From Bog-756 sp035534835 (GTDB lineage Bacteria > Actinomycetota > Acidimicrobiia > Acidimicrobiales > RAAP-2): a stretch of 64,000 nt of DNA. The notes under the pieces are model-generated. The model did not search any database. It was not told the origin of the DNA and saw nothing but the letters and a program-made list of their open reading frames with translations. Both the position numbers and the translations under genes were made by a program. Positions 8,833 to 17,199 of this stretch are shown piece by piece. Each line of letters begins with the position of its first letter. Positions within the stretch are counted from its first letter, which is position 1. The DNA is taken from the NCBI GenBank assembly GCA_035534835.1, contig DATLRE010000002.1, positions 1 to 64,000 of the forward strand. Direction: 5' to 3'.

Positions 8833-8838
8833 AGGTTA
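8833..8838 (-). promoter_or_regulatory. -10 box TAACCT, near-leaderless start
   Basis: TANNNT hexamer 9 nt before the ATG at 8823. Transcription would begin at or within a few bases of the start codon. No -35 consensus is visible. Confidence 0.45.
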
Positions 8839-9135
8839 GGTGGACCGACGCCGCCGTTCGTCGATCCCCGCAGGGTGGTCGACACGTCCCCGGGTCGACC
8901 GACGCTCCCGGTCGACGACGGAACGCTCCCGTCCACTGGGGAGGGACGCCGTCGGCACGTGCCACCGGCACCTGGTCCATGGGGCCGGCACCCAGTTCGA
9001 GTCGTCGCCGGACGTGCGGTCTTCGCCCCCGGCCGGCTGCGTCACCGCCCTCGGGCGAGGCCCGGGCCGGGCTCCCCCCACCGACGGCCGAGCTCCTGAC
9101 GGAACCCGCTCACGCATCGACCGGGCACGCCGGTC
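8839..9135. other. Intergenic region without a recognised gene
   Basis: About 300 nt between the flippase-like gene and the end of the SpoIID-like gene. A 93-codon frame on the minus strand (8836-9117) has Arg/Pro/Gly-rich composition, no homology that I recognise and no Shine-Dalgarno, so I do not call it. No hairpin or promoter beyond the -10 box next to it was found. Confidence 0.6.
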
Positions 9136-11205
9136 TCAGCCCGCGGCCGAGCCGCGGAAGGTCGCGTCGCCGTAGCTGAAGATCCCGCCGTCGGCCGCTA
9201 CGAGCCAGTAGCCGTTCCCGGTGACCGTGCGGGCCATTGCCACGACGGGCTGGGCCAGCGCAATGGCGCCGGCCGAGCCCCGGAACGGCGCGCTCCCGAA
9301 GGCGAAGATCCCCCCGTCCGAGGCCACCAGCCAGTAGCCGCCGCCTCCCGGGGCGGCCGCCATCCCCACGATGGGCCGATTGAGCGGGTGGGCTCCCATG
9401 GAGCCGGAAAAGACGGCGTCACCGAAGGCGAAGATCCCCCCGTCCGAGGCCACCAGCCAGTAGCCCCCTCCGTCCGGGGTGGGCGCCATCCCGACGACCG
9501 GCTGGTTGAGGCGCATGGCGCCGGTCGACCCGGCGAAGCGGGCATCCCCGAACGCGAAGACGCCGCCGTCCGACGCCACCAGCCAGTAGCCGTTCCCGTC
9601 CGGGGTGGAGGCCATCCCGACGATCGGTCGGTTGAGGTGAATGGCACCGGTCGACCCGAAGAACCGGGCGTCGCCGTAGGCGAAGATGCCTCCGTCCGCC
9701 GCCACCTCCCAGTAGCCGTTCCCGTCCGGTGTGGCCGCCATCCCGACCACCGGGGCGGCCAGCTGCAGGCCGACGGGCGAGCCGAAGAGGGTTCCGTCGC
9801 CGAACCCCGCCACGGAACCGTCCGAGCCGTCGAGCCAGTAGCCGCCCCCTCCGGGGGTGGGGGCGATGCCCACGGCCGGGGCGGACAGCGAATTGGCCAC
9901 GGTGAACCAGTCCGACAGGAGGTTGCAGGCAGCCGCGAACTGGTCGCCCGTCACCACGACGCTCTGCGCCGAGCCGACGAGGGTCATCGAGGTCACCCGG
10001 CCGCCCCAGTCCCCGAAGCCGTTGCGCGCCGTGACCGACACGGACTCGAGCGAGCCGAGCTGCGGCCAGTTCGCCTCGACGGTCGACACCGGGATGTTCA
10101 CCTTCCAGGTGTGATTCGGATTGCAGGCGCCGTTGACGCCGGGAGGGCAGACGGCGTCGCCGTCATCCGGCACGGCCGGGAAGTTACCCGGCGCCGTATA
10201 GCCGCCGGTCGACGCCGAGTACTGGGTGGAGAGCGGGACGCCGTTGGGCACGCCGCCGGGCGCGGACTCCATCACGTAGCCGAGCGTGTCCAGTGTGGCC
10301 GCGTCCGTCAGGGGGCTCTCGTTGGCCAGGCCCCGGTAGGTCTGACAGCTGAGGTCGCAGGTGTCCGCGTAGCCGCCGTAGCTTCCGGGCGCCGCCATCA
10401 CGTAGGAGCGTGCCGCCACCGCCTGGGCCTCGAGTTCCTGGTAGCCCGCGGCTCGGCCCTGCAGGCCCGGGGCTCCGAGGGTGCCCCAGTATGCAGGTGA
10501 CTCGTTCGGGACCACTCCTGCGACGTACTCCTCGAGGGGCAGCACATTGACCGTCCGGGCGGCCCCGTCACTGTTGTAGGTGGCCTCGAGGGAACCCCGC
10601 ACCGAGAGGTTCCCGCCGGCCTGGCAGAGCTGCATGGCGACGGCGGCGGAATCGGCGTCGCCGAGGTTCGAGTTGTGATTCGGGACCGCGACAGGGTTGA
10701 CCACCCCGTCGGCGAACGGCACCCACGGGCCGGCGCACCCGGGCGCCAGCTCGAGCAGCCAGGTCGTGCCCTCGGGATGCATGAGGACGGCCTGTCCCGG
10801 GGCCACGGCGGTGCCGGCGACGGAGTAACCGCTCTGCGACGTGACGATCACGTCGTTCCCGTTGTTCTCGGTCAGTGCCACCCGGATGGCGGCGCCTTCC
10901 TGTTGTGGCGTGGTCGGCGCCGGGACCGCGGTCGAGTAGTAGTGCTCGACGATCTGCTGCCACGACAGGCCGGCCAGGGCGTACCCGAATGCACCCCACT
11001 GCCCCATGCCCCGGCCATGGCCGTAGCCGTGTCCGATCAGGGTCACGTCTGCCGACGGATAGGCCGAGGCCGGTGGCGCCGTGGCGACGATCCCCATGCT
11101 GGAACCGAGGACGGCCACGAGGGCGACGCCGAGTGTGCGCATGCGGGCGGCGGGCCGTCGCCCGTGCGTGGCGCCCGGCGACACCCTTCCTCGCTCTACC
11201 GACAT
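9136..11205 (-). CDS. Secreted SpoIID/LytB-domain protein with six C-terminal repeats
   Basis: 689 residues. A signal peptide (MRTLGVALVAVLGSS ... PPASA, cleavage near ASA-YPS) follows a 21-residue N-extension. The GHGYGHGRGMGQWGAFGYA segment and NVLPLEEYVAGVVPNESP plus LEAQAVAARSYV are SpoIID/LytB marks; the Glu in PNESP matches the proposed catalytic residue of the SpoIID lytic transglycosylase. The last ~250 residues are six 42-residue repeats (PxVGMAxTPDGxGYWLVASD, then GGIFAFGD). It probably acts on peptidoglycan outside the membrane, with the repeats folding as a propeller-like surface module. ATG 11205 is supported by a TATCGT box 8 nt upstream; a longer frame from 11259 is the alternative. 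Confidence 0.87.
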   Translation of the reverse strand: MSVERGRVSPGATHGRRPAARMRTLGVALVAVLGSSMGIVATAPPASAYPSADVTLIGHGYGHGRGMGQWGAFGYALAGLSWQQIVEHYYSTAVPAPTTPQQEGAAIRVALTENNGNDVIVTSQSGYSVAGTAVAPGQAVLMHPEGTTWLLELAPGCAGPWVPFADGVVNPVAVPNHNSNLGDADSAAVAMQLCQAGGNLSVRGSLEATYNSDGAARTVNVLPLEEYVAGVVPNESPAYWGTLGAPGLQGRAAGYQELEAQAVAARSYVMAAPGSYGGYADTCDLSCQTYRGLANESPLTDAATLDTLGYVMESAPGGVPNGVPLSTQYSASTGGYTAPGNFPAVPDDGDAVCPPGVNGACNPNHTWKVNIPVSTVEANWPQLGSLESVSVTARNGFGDWGGRVTSMTLVGSAQSVVVTGDQFAAACNLLSDWFTVANSLSAPAVGIAPTPGGGGYWLDGSDGSVAGFGDGTLFGSPVGLQLAAPVVGMAATPDGNGYWEVAADGGIFAYGDARFFGSTGAIHLNRPIVGMASTPDGNGYWLVASDGGVFAFGDARFAGSTGAMRLNQPVVGMAPTPDGGGYWLVASDGGIFAFGDAVFSGSMGAHPLNRPIVGMAAAPGGGGYWLVASDGGIFAFGSAPFRGSAGAIALAQPVVAMARTVTGNGYWLVAADGGIFSYGDATFRGSAAG
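9139..9890 (-). repeat. Six 126-bp coding repeats (YWLVASDGGIFAFGD type)
   Basis: Six tandem in-frame units of about 42 codons at the end of the SpoIID-like gene. The first unit is diverged (GYWLDGSDGSVAGFGD), the middle four are very similar, and the last is truncated. The same unit occurs in the neighbouring gene at 11328-12103. Confidence 0.85.
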
Positions 11206-11213
11206 GGCATTCG

Positions 11214-11219
11214 ACGATA
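11214..11219 (-). promoter_or_regulatory. -10 box TATCGT, near-leaderless start
   Basis: TANNNT hexamer 8 nt before the ATG at 11205 of the SpoIID-like gene. It supports that start over the longer frame. No -35 consensus is visible. Confidence 0.5.
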
Positions 11220-11324
11220 GGACGGCCGGCCGCCGGTCCGGTGGACCCCCCGGAGCCACGGCAGGGCGTCAGGACCCGTTCTGCATGGCGGGGCCGTGGG
11301 CGGGGCGATGACCGGCACCGGGGC

Positions 11325-13643
11325 TCAGTCGGGACCCGCTGGTGGCGCGAGCACCTGGGGCATCGAACCGTAGAATCCGGCGGAGCCGAACGCGAAGATC
11401 CCGCCGTCGGCGGCCACCATCCAGTAGCCGCCGCTGCGTACCGTCGGAGCCATGCCCACGACCGGGAGGACGAGCGACAGGTTGCCGGTCGACCCCCAGA
11501 ACGGTGCGGAGCCGAAGCTGAACACCCCGCCGTCGGCTGCCGTCAGCCAGTAGCCCTGGGACCCGTTGGCCGCCATCGACACGATGGGCCGGTTCAGCGG
11601 TTGGCCGCCCATCGACCCGTAGAACTGGGCGTCGCCGAAGGCGAAGATCCCGCCGTCGGACGCCACCAGCCAGTAGCCGCCGCCGTCGGGGGTGGGAGAC
11701 ATCGCCACCACCGGCCGGTTGAGGTGGATGGCGCCCGTCGACCCGTAGAACTGGGCGTCGCCGAAGGCGAACAGACCGCCGTCGGACGCCACCTCCCAGT
11801 AGCCGCGGCCGTCGGGAGTCGCGGCCATGCCCACGATGGGCAGGTTCAGCGGATGACCGCCCATCGAGCCGTAGAAGGGGGCGTCGCCGAACGCGAAGAT
11901 CCCGCCGTCGGACGCCACCTCCCAGTAGCCGCCGCCGCCGGGAGTCGCGGCCATGCCCACCACGGGAAGGTTCAGCGGATGGCCTCCCATCGAGCCGTGG
12001 AAGGCGGCATCACCGAAGGCGAAGATCCCACCGTCGGCGGCGGTGTTCCAGTAACCCCGCCCGTCGGCGGTCGCGGCCATGCCCACGATGGGCGAATTGA
12101 GGTGGCCCGGTGCACCGGCACCCAGCCACCCGGTCAGTTGCGGGTCGTGGTGGAACATCGGCCACGAGCGCAGACCGAGCGTCTGGCCCGCCGAGCCGAC
12201 GATCACGTAGTGCTGGATGATTCCTTCGTTGCCTGCGCCGTACCCGGCGATCGTGATGCCGATCGAACCCCCCGGGTCGACGGTGACCAGCGGCGAGTTC
12301 TGCAGTGCGACGGTGCCCACTCCGAGGGTGGCGACCAGCTGTGCGCTCTTCCCGTCGAAGATCTCGAGACCGGCGGTGGTGGGAACGAGCACGTCGTTGT
12401 ACCCGCCACCGGTCAGGTCGGCGAGGGCCACGCCACCGATCACCCGGCCCGGGGTCGCGACGGGCCATCCCGGGAGCGCGGCGCCGTTCGCCCCGTTGAG
12501 GGCCCACACCAGTCCCCCGGTACCGGTGTCGACGCCCTCGACGACCTGCTCGCCGCTGTTGCCCAGCACGTCCCCGATCGCCGGACTGCTGACGGTGTTG
12601 CCGCCCAGGTTGTCCCGCCAGGCGATGTTGCAGTGGGAGTCGGAGGCGAACAGCGTGTTCGTGTCGGACGCGCCCGGCCAGTAGGAGCCGGTGCCGAACG
12701 CGATGCCGACCGCACCGCCACCCAGGAAGTTGCCCACGGCGGTCGACGAGTCGACCGTCTGGTTGGTGTCGTAGTTGCAGATCAGGTTGCCGCCGGCACC
12801 GAGCACCCGGAGGTGGCCCCCGTTCCCGTACTGCTGGCCCATGGCGTTGCCTGCCGTGGAGTCACCGCCCTGGACGATCTCCGTCTGTCCGTTGCCGTAC
12901 ACGTCGGCCAGCGACGGGGTGGTGAACCCACTGTCGGCGGTGAAGAACGGCCAGCCCGGGAGCGTGGCCCCGTTGCCGGCGTTGAGCGCGTAGGCGGTCT
13001 GCCCGAGCGTGGGCGCGACGACCGCCTGGACCCCCTGGAGCGGTCCCACCGCCAACGAGGCCTGGACGCCGTAGTTGCCGTTGGGATCCGTCCCCGGCCG
13101 GGACCACATCTGCGCGCCGGCGTTGTTCAGCCCCACATAGCCACCCGCCTTCGGGTTCGAGGCGTTGCCGGTGCCCACGTAGACCGAGTCCGTGCCCGCA
13201 CCGTTCGGGCCGACCGAGGGGGTCGAGTCGACCGGCGCGCCCACGTGGGCCGGCCAACCGGCCACGCCGGAGCCATCCGACAGGTGGAAGGCGTAGACGC
13301 TTCCGGACCGGTCCCCGACGACGACCGACGGGCCGCCGCCGTCGAGGGTGGCCACGTTGGGCGAGCTCTGGGCGATGGGTCCACCGGCGTCGGGGAGGAC
13401 CTGCTGCCAGGCCAGCGCGATGTTCGTCATGCGCGGGACCACGGCGGCGGCGGACCGGGTGGGCGTGGTCGCCACCAGCACCGGCGCCATCGCCACGATC
13501 AGGGAGGCGAGCACCACCGTCCGCGAGCCGAGGCGGCGACCGGACCGTGCGACCTGTCGTGTGGCACGCCCCCGGCGTCGTCGGATCGGAACGCGGTCCG
13601 ACCCCTCGAAGTGCGTCGGTCCGGTCGTAGAGCCCTGGTCCAT
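11325..13643 (-). CDS. Secreted FG-GAP/VCBS-like repeat protein with six GYW-type repeats
   Basis: 772 residues. The basic N-terminus and hydrophobic TVVLASLIVAMAPVLV with TRSAAA form a signal peptide. Residues ~70-510 contain FG-GAP/PQQ-like propeller strands (SSPNVATLDGGGPSVVVGD, ALADLTGGGYNDVLVP, EIFDGKSAQLV) and the WPMFHHDPQLTGW motif typical of such secreted proteins. The last ~260 residues are six units of the 42-residue repeat also found in the SpoIID-like neighbour. ATG 13643 has GAGGAGAAGGA upstream; the frame stays open to 14120 but is antisense to the next gene there. It is probably a cell-surface or extracellular protein. Function is unknown; no catalytic motif was found. Confidence 0.82.
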   Translation of the reverse strand: MDQGSTTGPTHFEGSDRVPIRRRRGRATRQVARSGRRLGSRTVVLASLIVAMAPVLVATTPTRSAAAVVPRMTNIALAWQQVLPDAGGPIAQSSPNVATLDGGGPSVVVGDRSGSVYAFHLSDGSGVAGWPAHVGAPVDSTPSVGPNGAGTDSVYVGTGNASNPKAGGYVGLNNAGAQMWSRPGTDPNGNYGVQASLAVGPLQGVQAVVAPTLGQTAYALNAGNGATLPGWPFFTADSGFTTPSLADVYGNGQTEIVQGGDSTAGNAMGQQYGNGGHLRVLGAGGNLICNYDTNQTVDSSTAVGNFLGGGAVGIAFGTGSYWPGASDTNTLFASDSHCNIAWRDNLGGNTVSSPAIGDVLGNSGEQVVEGVDTGTGGLVWALNGANGAALPGWPVATPGRVIGGVALADLTGGGYNDVLVPTTAGLEIFDGKSAQLVATLGVGTVALQNSPLVTVDPGGSIGITIAGYGAGNEGIIQHYVIVGSAGQTLGLRSWPMFHHDPQLTGWLGAGAPGHLNSPIVGMAATADGRGYWNTAADGGIFAFGDAAFHGSMGGHPLNLPVVGMAATPGGGGYWEVASDGGIFAFGDAPFYGSMGGHPLNLPIVGMAATPDGRGYWEVASDGGLFAFGDAQFYGSTGAIHLNRPVVAMSPTPDGGGYWLVASDGGIFAFGDAQFYGSMGGQPLNRPIVSMAANGSQGYWLTAADGGVFSFGSAPFWGSTGNLSLVLPVVGMAPTVRSGGYWMVAADGGIFAFGSAGFYGSMPQVLAPPAGPD
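11328..12103 (-). repeat. Six 126-bp coding repeats shared with the neighbouring gene
   Basis: Six in-frame units encoding variants of PIVGMAATPDGRGYWEVASD plus GGIFAFGDAxFYGSMG. Units 1-4 are closest to each other; units 5 and 6 are diverged. They match the repeats at 9139-9890. Confidence 0.85.
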
Positions 13644-13873
13644 GGTGTCCTTCTCCTCATGCCCGTTGTCCGGGCCGCTCTTCCTTCGCGCCCGTGGTCC
13701 GGGCCGCGCTTCGTGCCGGCCGTCGGAACGGGGACGCGGCACGGTCCCACCCCGGGATTCCCCCCCACTTCGTATCGGCACCGGGAACGGAAACCTGAAG
13801 GTTCCGCCGGCGACGATCCCGCACGGGGGTTGTCGGCAAGCCGAAGGTACCAGGCTGCGGCGGGCGCGCTCGG

Positions 13874-13879
13874 TACCCT
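13874..13879 (+). promoter_or_regulatory. -10 box TACCCT, leaderless start
   Basis: TANNNT hexamer 5 nt before the ATG at 13885, with no Shine-Dalgarno. This fits a leaderless mRNA. Confidence 0.5.
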
Positions 13880-13884
13880 GAGGC

Positions 13885-15789
13885 ATGCCCGTCGACCTGG
13901 CTGTCCCCCGCACGGGCGCCGTCCCGCCGGCGGTCGGCGTCCGCCCCGGCCGGATCGCGTCGGACCGTGCGGGGACGGTCGGGCGCGACATGGCGGACCA
14001 GGTCCTCCCGTGGGCGGTGGCGCTGGCCACCCTGGTCGGCCGGCTCGCCACCGCTGCCGTCGGTCCCACCGACTGGGACTCCGCCCAGTACGCAGCCGCC
14101 GTGGCCCGCTTCGACGTCACCCACGGACGACCGCAACCGCCCGGCTACTTCCTCTACGCGGTGGCCGGGCGGCTCGTGCACGGATTCGGGAGCGGGACGA
14201 TCGGCTCGCTCGTGCTCGTCTCTGCCGTGGCGTCCGCCCTGGCCGCCGGACTGGTCGTCGTGGCGGGTCGGGACCTCGGGGGCCGGTGGGTCGGACTGGC
14301 TGCGGGCCTGCTCGTCGCCACCTCGCCCTTCGCCTGGTTTGCCGGATCCGTCGTGGCCACGTACTCGTTCGACCTCGTCGCCGCCCCGCTCCTCATCATC
14401 CTGGCGTGGCGTGCACGCCCCCACTCGTGGCACGGTGCCGCCGCCCTGGCCTCGCTCGGACTGCTGGCCGGGTTCCGGCAGTCCGTCCTGCAGGCGTTCG
14501 CGCTGCTCGCCCTCCTCGCCGTGGCCGGCTCCGTCCGCAAGCTCCGCGAAGCAGCCACGGCCGCCCTGGCCGGGGTCGGTGCCGTGGCCGTCTGGTTCGT
14601 GCCCATGGTGCTCGCCCAGCCCGGTGGCGCTCCGGCGTGGGCCCGGGCCACCCGGCTCGAGGCCCTGGGTGCCATCCGGGCCACGTCGGTGCTCGACCAC
14701 GCACCGGGCGCGGGGACCAACCTCGGAACCGTCGCCGCCTACACCACCCTGGCCGTCGCACCACTGGCCGCGCTCGCCCTCGTCTCCGGCGGCGTGCTCG
14801 GTGTCCGGGCGCTGGTGCGCGCCGCCCGGCGCCCGCCGGCCCCGCCGGCGGAGGTGGACGCATCCGCCCACTCACCCGGTGCCACCCGCCGGCAGGACAC
14901 CCCGACGGCCGGCCACCGAGGGACCCCGTCGTGGGTCCGGCCGTGGTACCAGTCCCGGTCCGCCATCCTCACCGCTGCCATCGCCCCGCCGCTGGCCATC
15001 GTGACCTTCGTGCAGTTCGCCAAGGGTGGTTACCTGCTCGCCTACCTCCCGGGTGCGATCATCGCGCTCCTCCTCGTCCCCGCTGCGCTCCTCGGGAGCC
15101 GCACCCCCGGCACCCCCGGCCCGCCCGGCCCGCCCGGCTCCGGCGGCTCCGGCCCGGGCGGCTCCGGCACCGCCGGCGCGTGGACCTGGCGGGCCGTGGC
15201 CACCCTCGCAGTGGTGGCGATCGCCGCGGTCGGTGCCGAGCGCTTCCTGACCGGCACGGGGGTCCTGCCGGGGACACCCTCGACGACGGCGCACGGGCTG
15301 TGGCTGACCCAGGCCCGCTACCAGGCCCCGTATCCGGACACGAGGGCGTCCATCCGGTCGGCCGACGCGTTCGATGCCGCGCTCGCCGCGCTCGGCCCCC
15401 GCGTCCACCCCGACCGCGACGTCCTCGTCCTCGACTCGGTCGACGGAGGGACCGCCTACTACCGGAACGCCGGGTGGGCGCTGCCGCTCGACCGCGTGAC
15501 GTTGATCGTCCCCGGAGCCGCCATCTACAACGAGCAGTCCGGCTCCCTCTACTACACGCTGACCAGGACGGTTCCGGTCGGGATCGGCGGCGCCGTCTAC
15601 CTGATCGCACCGCCCAGCCTCCCCGGCCTGGACCTGCTGGCCGAACGGGCCCAGGCCGTCCAGGTGCACCTGACCCGACCCATCGGTGACTACCTGGTCT
15701 GGCGGATCTCCCCGGGTGCACAGGTACTCGGGGTCCGGGTCGTGGAGGCGCCCGGGACCCGCCCGCTCGGTTCGGGCGTGGGCACCTGA
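13885..15789 (+). CDS. GT-C-fold membrane glycosyltransferase-like protein
   Basis: 634 residues with about ten hydrophobic segments. The first periplasmic loop carries DWDSAQY (63-69) and then QPPGYFLYAVAGRLV (84-98). This matches the Asp-containing first loop and PPGY motif of GT-C / PMT-like (GT39/GT83) enzymes that use polyprenyl-phosphate sugars. The central region has a Pro/Gly linker including GTPGPPGPPGSGGSGPGGSG, and the C-terminal ~180 residues form a soluble extracytoplasmic part. It lies between the secreted repeat proteins and the polysaccharide operon, so a role in surface glycan or protein glycosylation is likely. The acceptor is unknown. Confidence 0.72.
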   Translation: MPVDLAVPRTGAVPPAVGVRPGRIASDRAGTVGRDMADQVLPWAVALATLVGRLATAAVGPTDWDSAQYAAAVARFDVTHGRPQPPGYFLYAVAGRLVHGFGSGTIGSLVLVSAVASALAAGLVVVAGRDLGGRWVGLAAGLLVATSPFAWFAGSVVATYSFDLVAAPLLIILAWRARPHSWHGAAALASLGLLAGFRQSVLQAFALLALLAVAGSVRKLREAATAALAGVGAVAVWFVPMVLAQPGGAPAWARATRLEALGAIRATSVLDHAPGAGTNLGTVAAYTTLAVAPLAALALVSGGVLGVRALVRAARRPPAPPAEVDASAHSPGATRRQDTPTAGHRGTPSWVRPWYQSRSAILTAAIAPPLAIVTFVQFAKGGYLLAYLPGAIIALLLVPAALLGSRTPGTPGPPGPPGSGGSGPGGSGTAGAWTWRAVATLAVVAIAAVGAERFLTGTGVLPGTPSTTAHGLWLTQARYQAPYPDTRASIRSADAFDAALAALGPRVHPDRDVLVLDSVDGGTAYYRNAGWALPLDRVTLIVPGAAIYNEQSGSLYYTLTRTVPVGIGGAVYLIAPPSLPGLDLLAERAQAVQVHLTRPIGDYLVWRISPGAQVLGVRVVEAPGTRPLGSGVGT

Positions 15790-15839
15790 CCGGTACGCCT
15801 CCGCGCCGGACCTCGTCGGCAGCGGGCCGCAGGCATCCT

Positions 15840-15853
15840 GGGCGTCGACGCCC
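15840..15853. terminator. Palindrome between convergent genes
   Basis: GGGCGTCGACGCCC is a perfect 14-bp palindrome in the 85-nt gap between the convergent GT-C gene and the last GT4 gene. It has no loop bases beyond the centre and no T-run, so it is only a weak candidate for a two-way terminator. Confidence 0.3.
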
Positions 15854-15874
15854 GAGCTTCCCGGAATCCCGGCA

Positions 15875-17101
15875 TCAGCCGGTGGCGGTGGGAGCCGTCC
15901 CGGCCGGCCTGCGGCGTCCCGCCCGTCCCACCACCGCCTCGACGAAGACCGCGTACCGGTCGATCACGTGGGGCCACCGGAAGTGGGCGTCGACATACGT
16001 GCGGCCCTGGTCCCCCAGCGCCCGGCCGAAGGCGCGATCGGCGACCAGCCGGTCGACGGCCACCTCGAACTCGGCGTAGCCGTCGAAGGTGACACCTCCG
16101 CCCGACCGCCGGCAGTGCTCCACGGTCGCCGCACAGCCGGCGTTCACGAGCACGGGCGTGCGGGCACTCCATGCCTCGGCGACGACCAGCGAGAACGCCT
16201 CCCACGGCGACGGCGACACGAGTGCCGCCGCACCGGACAGGAGCTCCCACTTCTCCCTGTCGGACACGGGGCCGAGGACGTCGGTCTCGGGGTGTGCCGG
16301 CGGGGCATCCACCACCGGTCCGGCCAGCACCAGGCGAAGCGGCCCGGGGCGGCGCTCCTTGTACCGGGCGAAGAAGCCGGCCAGCAGCGTGGTGCCCTTG
16401 TGTCCGTCGACACGTCCGAGACACACCAGGTACGGGGCGTCGGGCACGGTCCCTCCGGCGCCGGGGCGTGCGCCCGACCCGTCGGCCTCGGGGTCGTCGA
16501 CCCCCAGGCCGAGCAGGAGCTGGTGGTGGCTGGCCACCGGGAACGTGCGCTCGACCAGGTGGCGCTCGGCCTCGGTCTGGAACACCAGGGCGTCGGCCGC
16601 CGCGAAGACCCGGGGGAAGACCGGCAGGTGGAGGGCGGGCTCGTCGTGGGCCGCCGGGTGGAGGATCGTGGGAGCGGCCACCCGGTCGATGACCCGCACC
16701 GTCGGGTAGTACAGGTACGGGTAGAAGACGAGGGCGTCGGCCTCCCACCCGGCCGCGGCATCGGCCAGGTCGACGGTCACCGGGCCCTGCAGGTCGATCC
16801 AGCGCTCGGCGTCGGCCGCCGACGCGGCGCCGGGGTCGGCGAGGAGTGCGGCGGACAGCGGATGGAAGGACGGATCCCGGCCGGCCGCCGAGCGGAAGCG
16901 GACGACCCGCACCCCGCGGACCCACGACTCGCCTTCGGGATAGACGTCGTCCCACGTGACGAAGTCCTCGGCGCACGAGGTGAGCACGTCCACCTCCCAG
17001 CCCCGCTCCGCCACGAGGTGCTCGGCCAGGAGGCGGGCCGCCGTCTCGGCGCCCCCGATGATGGCCGGACCGTAGCGGGGCACCACGAACGCGACCTTCA
17101 C
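15875..17101 (-). CDS. GT4-family glycosyltransferase (type A, copy 1)
   Basis: 408 residues, GT-B fold. The N-terminus MKVAFVVPRYGPAIIGGAE gives the first Rossmann strand and the GGAE loop. The middle has LHPAAHDEPALHLPVFPRVF. The C-terminal donor domain shows PYLVCLGRVDGHKG and PSPWEAFSLVVAEAWS, where the E(x7)E motif coordinates the nucleotide sugar. It is the last gene of the polysaccharide operon and a close paralogue of the gene at 23398-24657. It is cytoplasmic; donor and acceptor are unknown. ATG 17101 begins at the conserved MKVAFV. Confidence 0.88.
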   Translation of the reverse strand: MKVAFVVPRYGPAIIGGAETAARLLAEHLVAERGWEVDVLTSCAEDFVTWDDVYPEGESWVRGVRVVRFRSAAGRDPSFHPLSAALLADPGAASAADAERWIDLQGPVTVDLADAAAGWEADALVFYPYLYYPTVRVIDRVAAPTILHPAAHDEPALHLPVFPRVFAAADALVFQTEAERHLVERTFPVASHHQLLLGLGVDDPEADGSGARPGAGGTVPDAPYLVCLGRVDGHKGTTLLAGFFARYKERRPGPLRLVLAGPVVDAPPAHPETDVLGPVSDREKWELLSGAAALVSPSPWEAFSLVVAEAWSARTPVLVNAGCAATVEHCRRSGGGVTFDGYAEFEVAVDRLVADRAFGRALGDQGRTYVDAHFRWPHVIDRYAVFVEAVVGRAGRRRPAGTAPTATG

Positions 17102-17141
17102 CGCGGCATCCCGCCCGCCCGTCGCATCCCGTCACCGACCA

Positions 17142-17185
17142 CGTCGACCCCTCCGACCGCGTCGACCCCTCCGACCGTGTCGACC
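17142..17185. repeat. 18-bp tandem repeat between two glycosyltransferase genes
   Basis: Two perfect copies of CGTCGACCCCTCCGACCG and part of a third, in the 98-nt gap between the last two genes of the operon. It is the largest gap inside this otherwise overlapping gene string. Confidence 0.6.
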
Positions 17186-17199
17186 GCCTTCGGAAGCCG

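Noticed and set aside
5737..9099. An 1120-codon plus-strand frame over the flippase-like gene
   Set aside because: No domain or hydrophobic pattern, while the minus strand encodes a clear multi-pass protein over the same bases.
8836..9117. A possible 93-residue small protein on the minus strand in the gap before the SpoIID-like gene end
   Set aside because: No Shine-Dalgarno, no hydrophobic or conserved segment, and Arg/Pro/Gly-rich composition as expected by chance.
11206..11259. Longer N-terminus of the SpoIID-like protein from ATG 11259
   Set aside because: It would start upstream of the TATCGT box that sits 8 nt before ATG 11205, and adds no recognisable signal or domain.
9139..12103. 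Regular 126-bp repeats considered as a CRISPR-like or mobile repeat array
   Set aside because: The units are in frame and encode conserved protein repeats; there are no constant spacers and no cas genes.
10875..15689. A 1604-codon open frame on the plus strand across the SpoIID-like, FG-GAP-like and GT-C genes
   Set aside because: It runs antisense to two clear genes and out of frame with a third. Its Arg/Pro/Gly/His-rich composition is that of GC-rich shadow frames.
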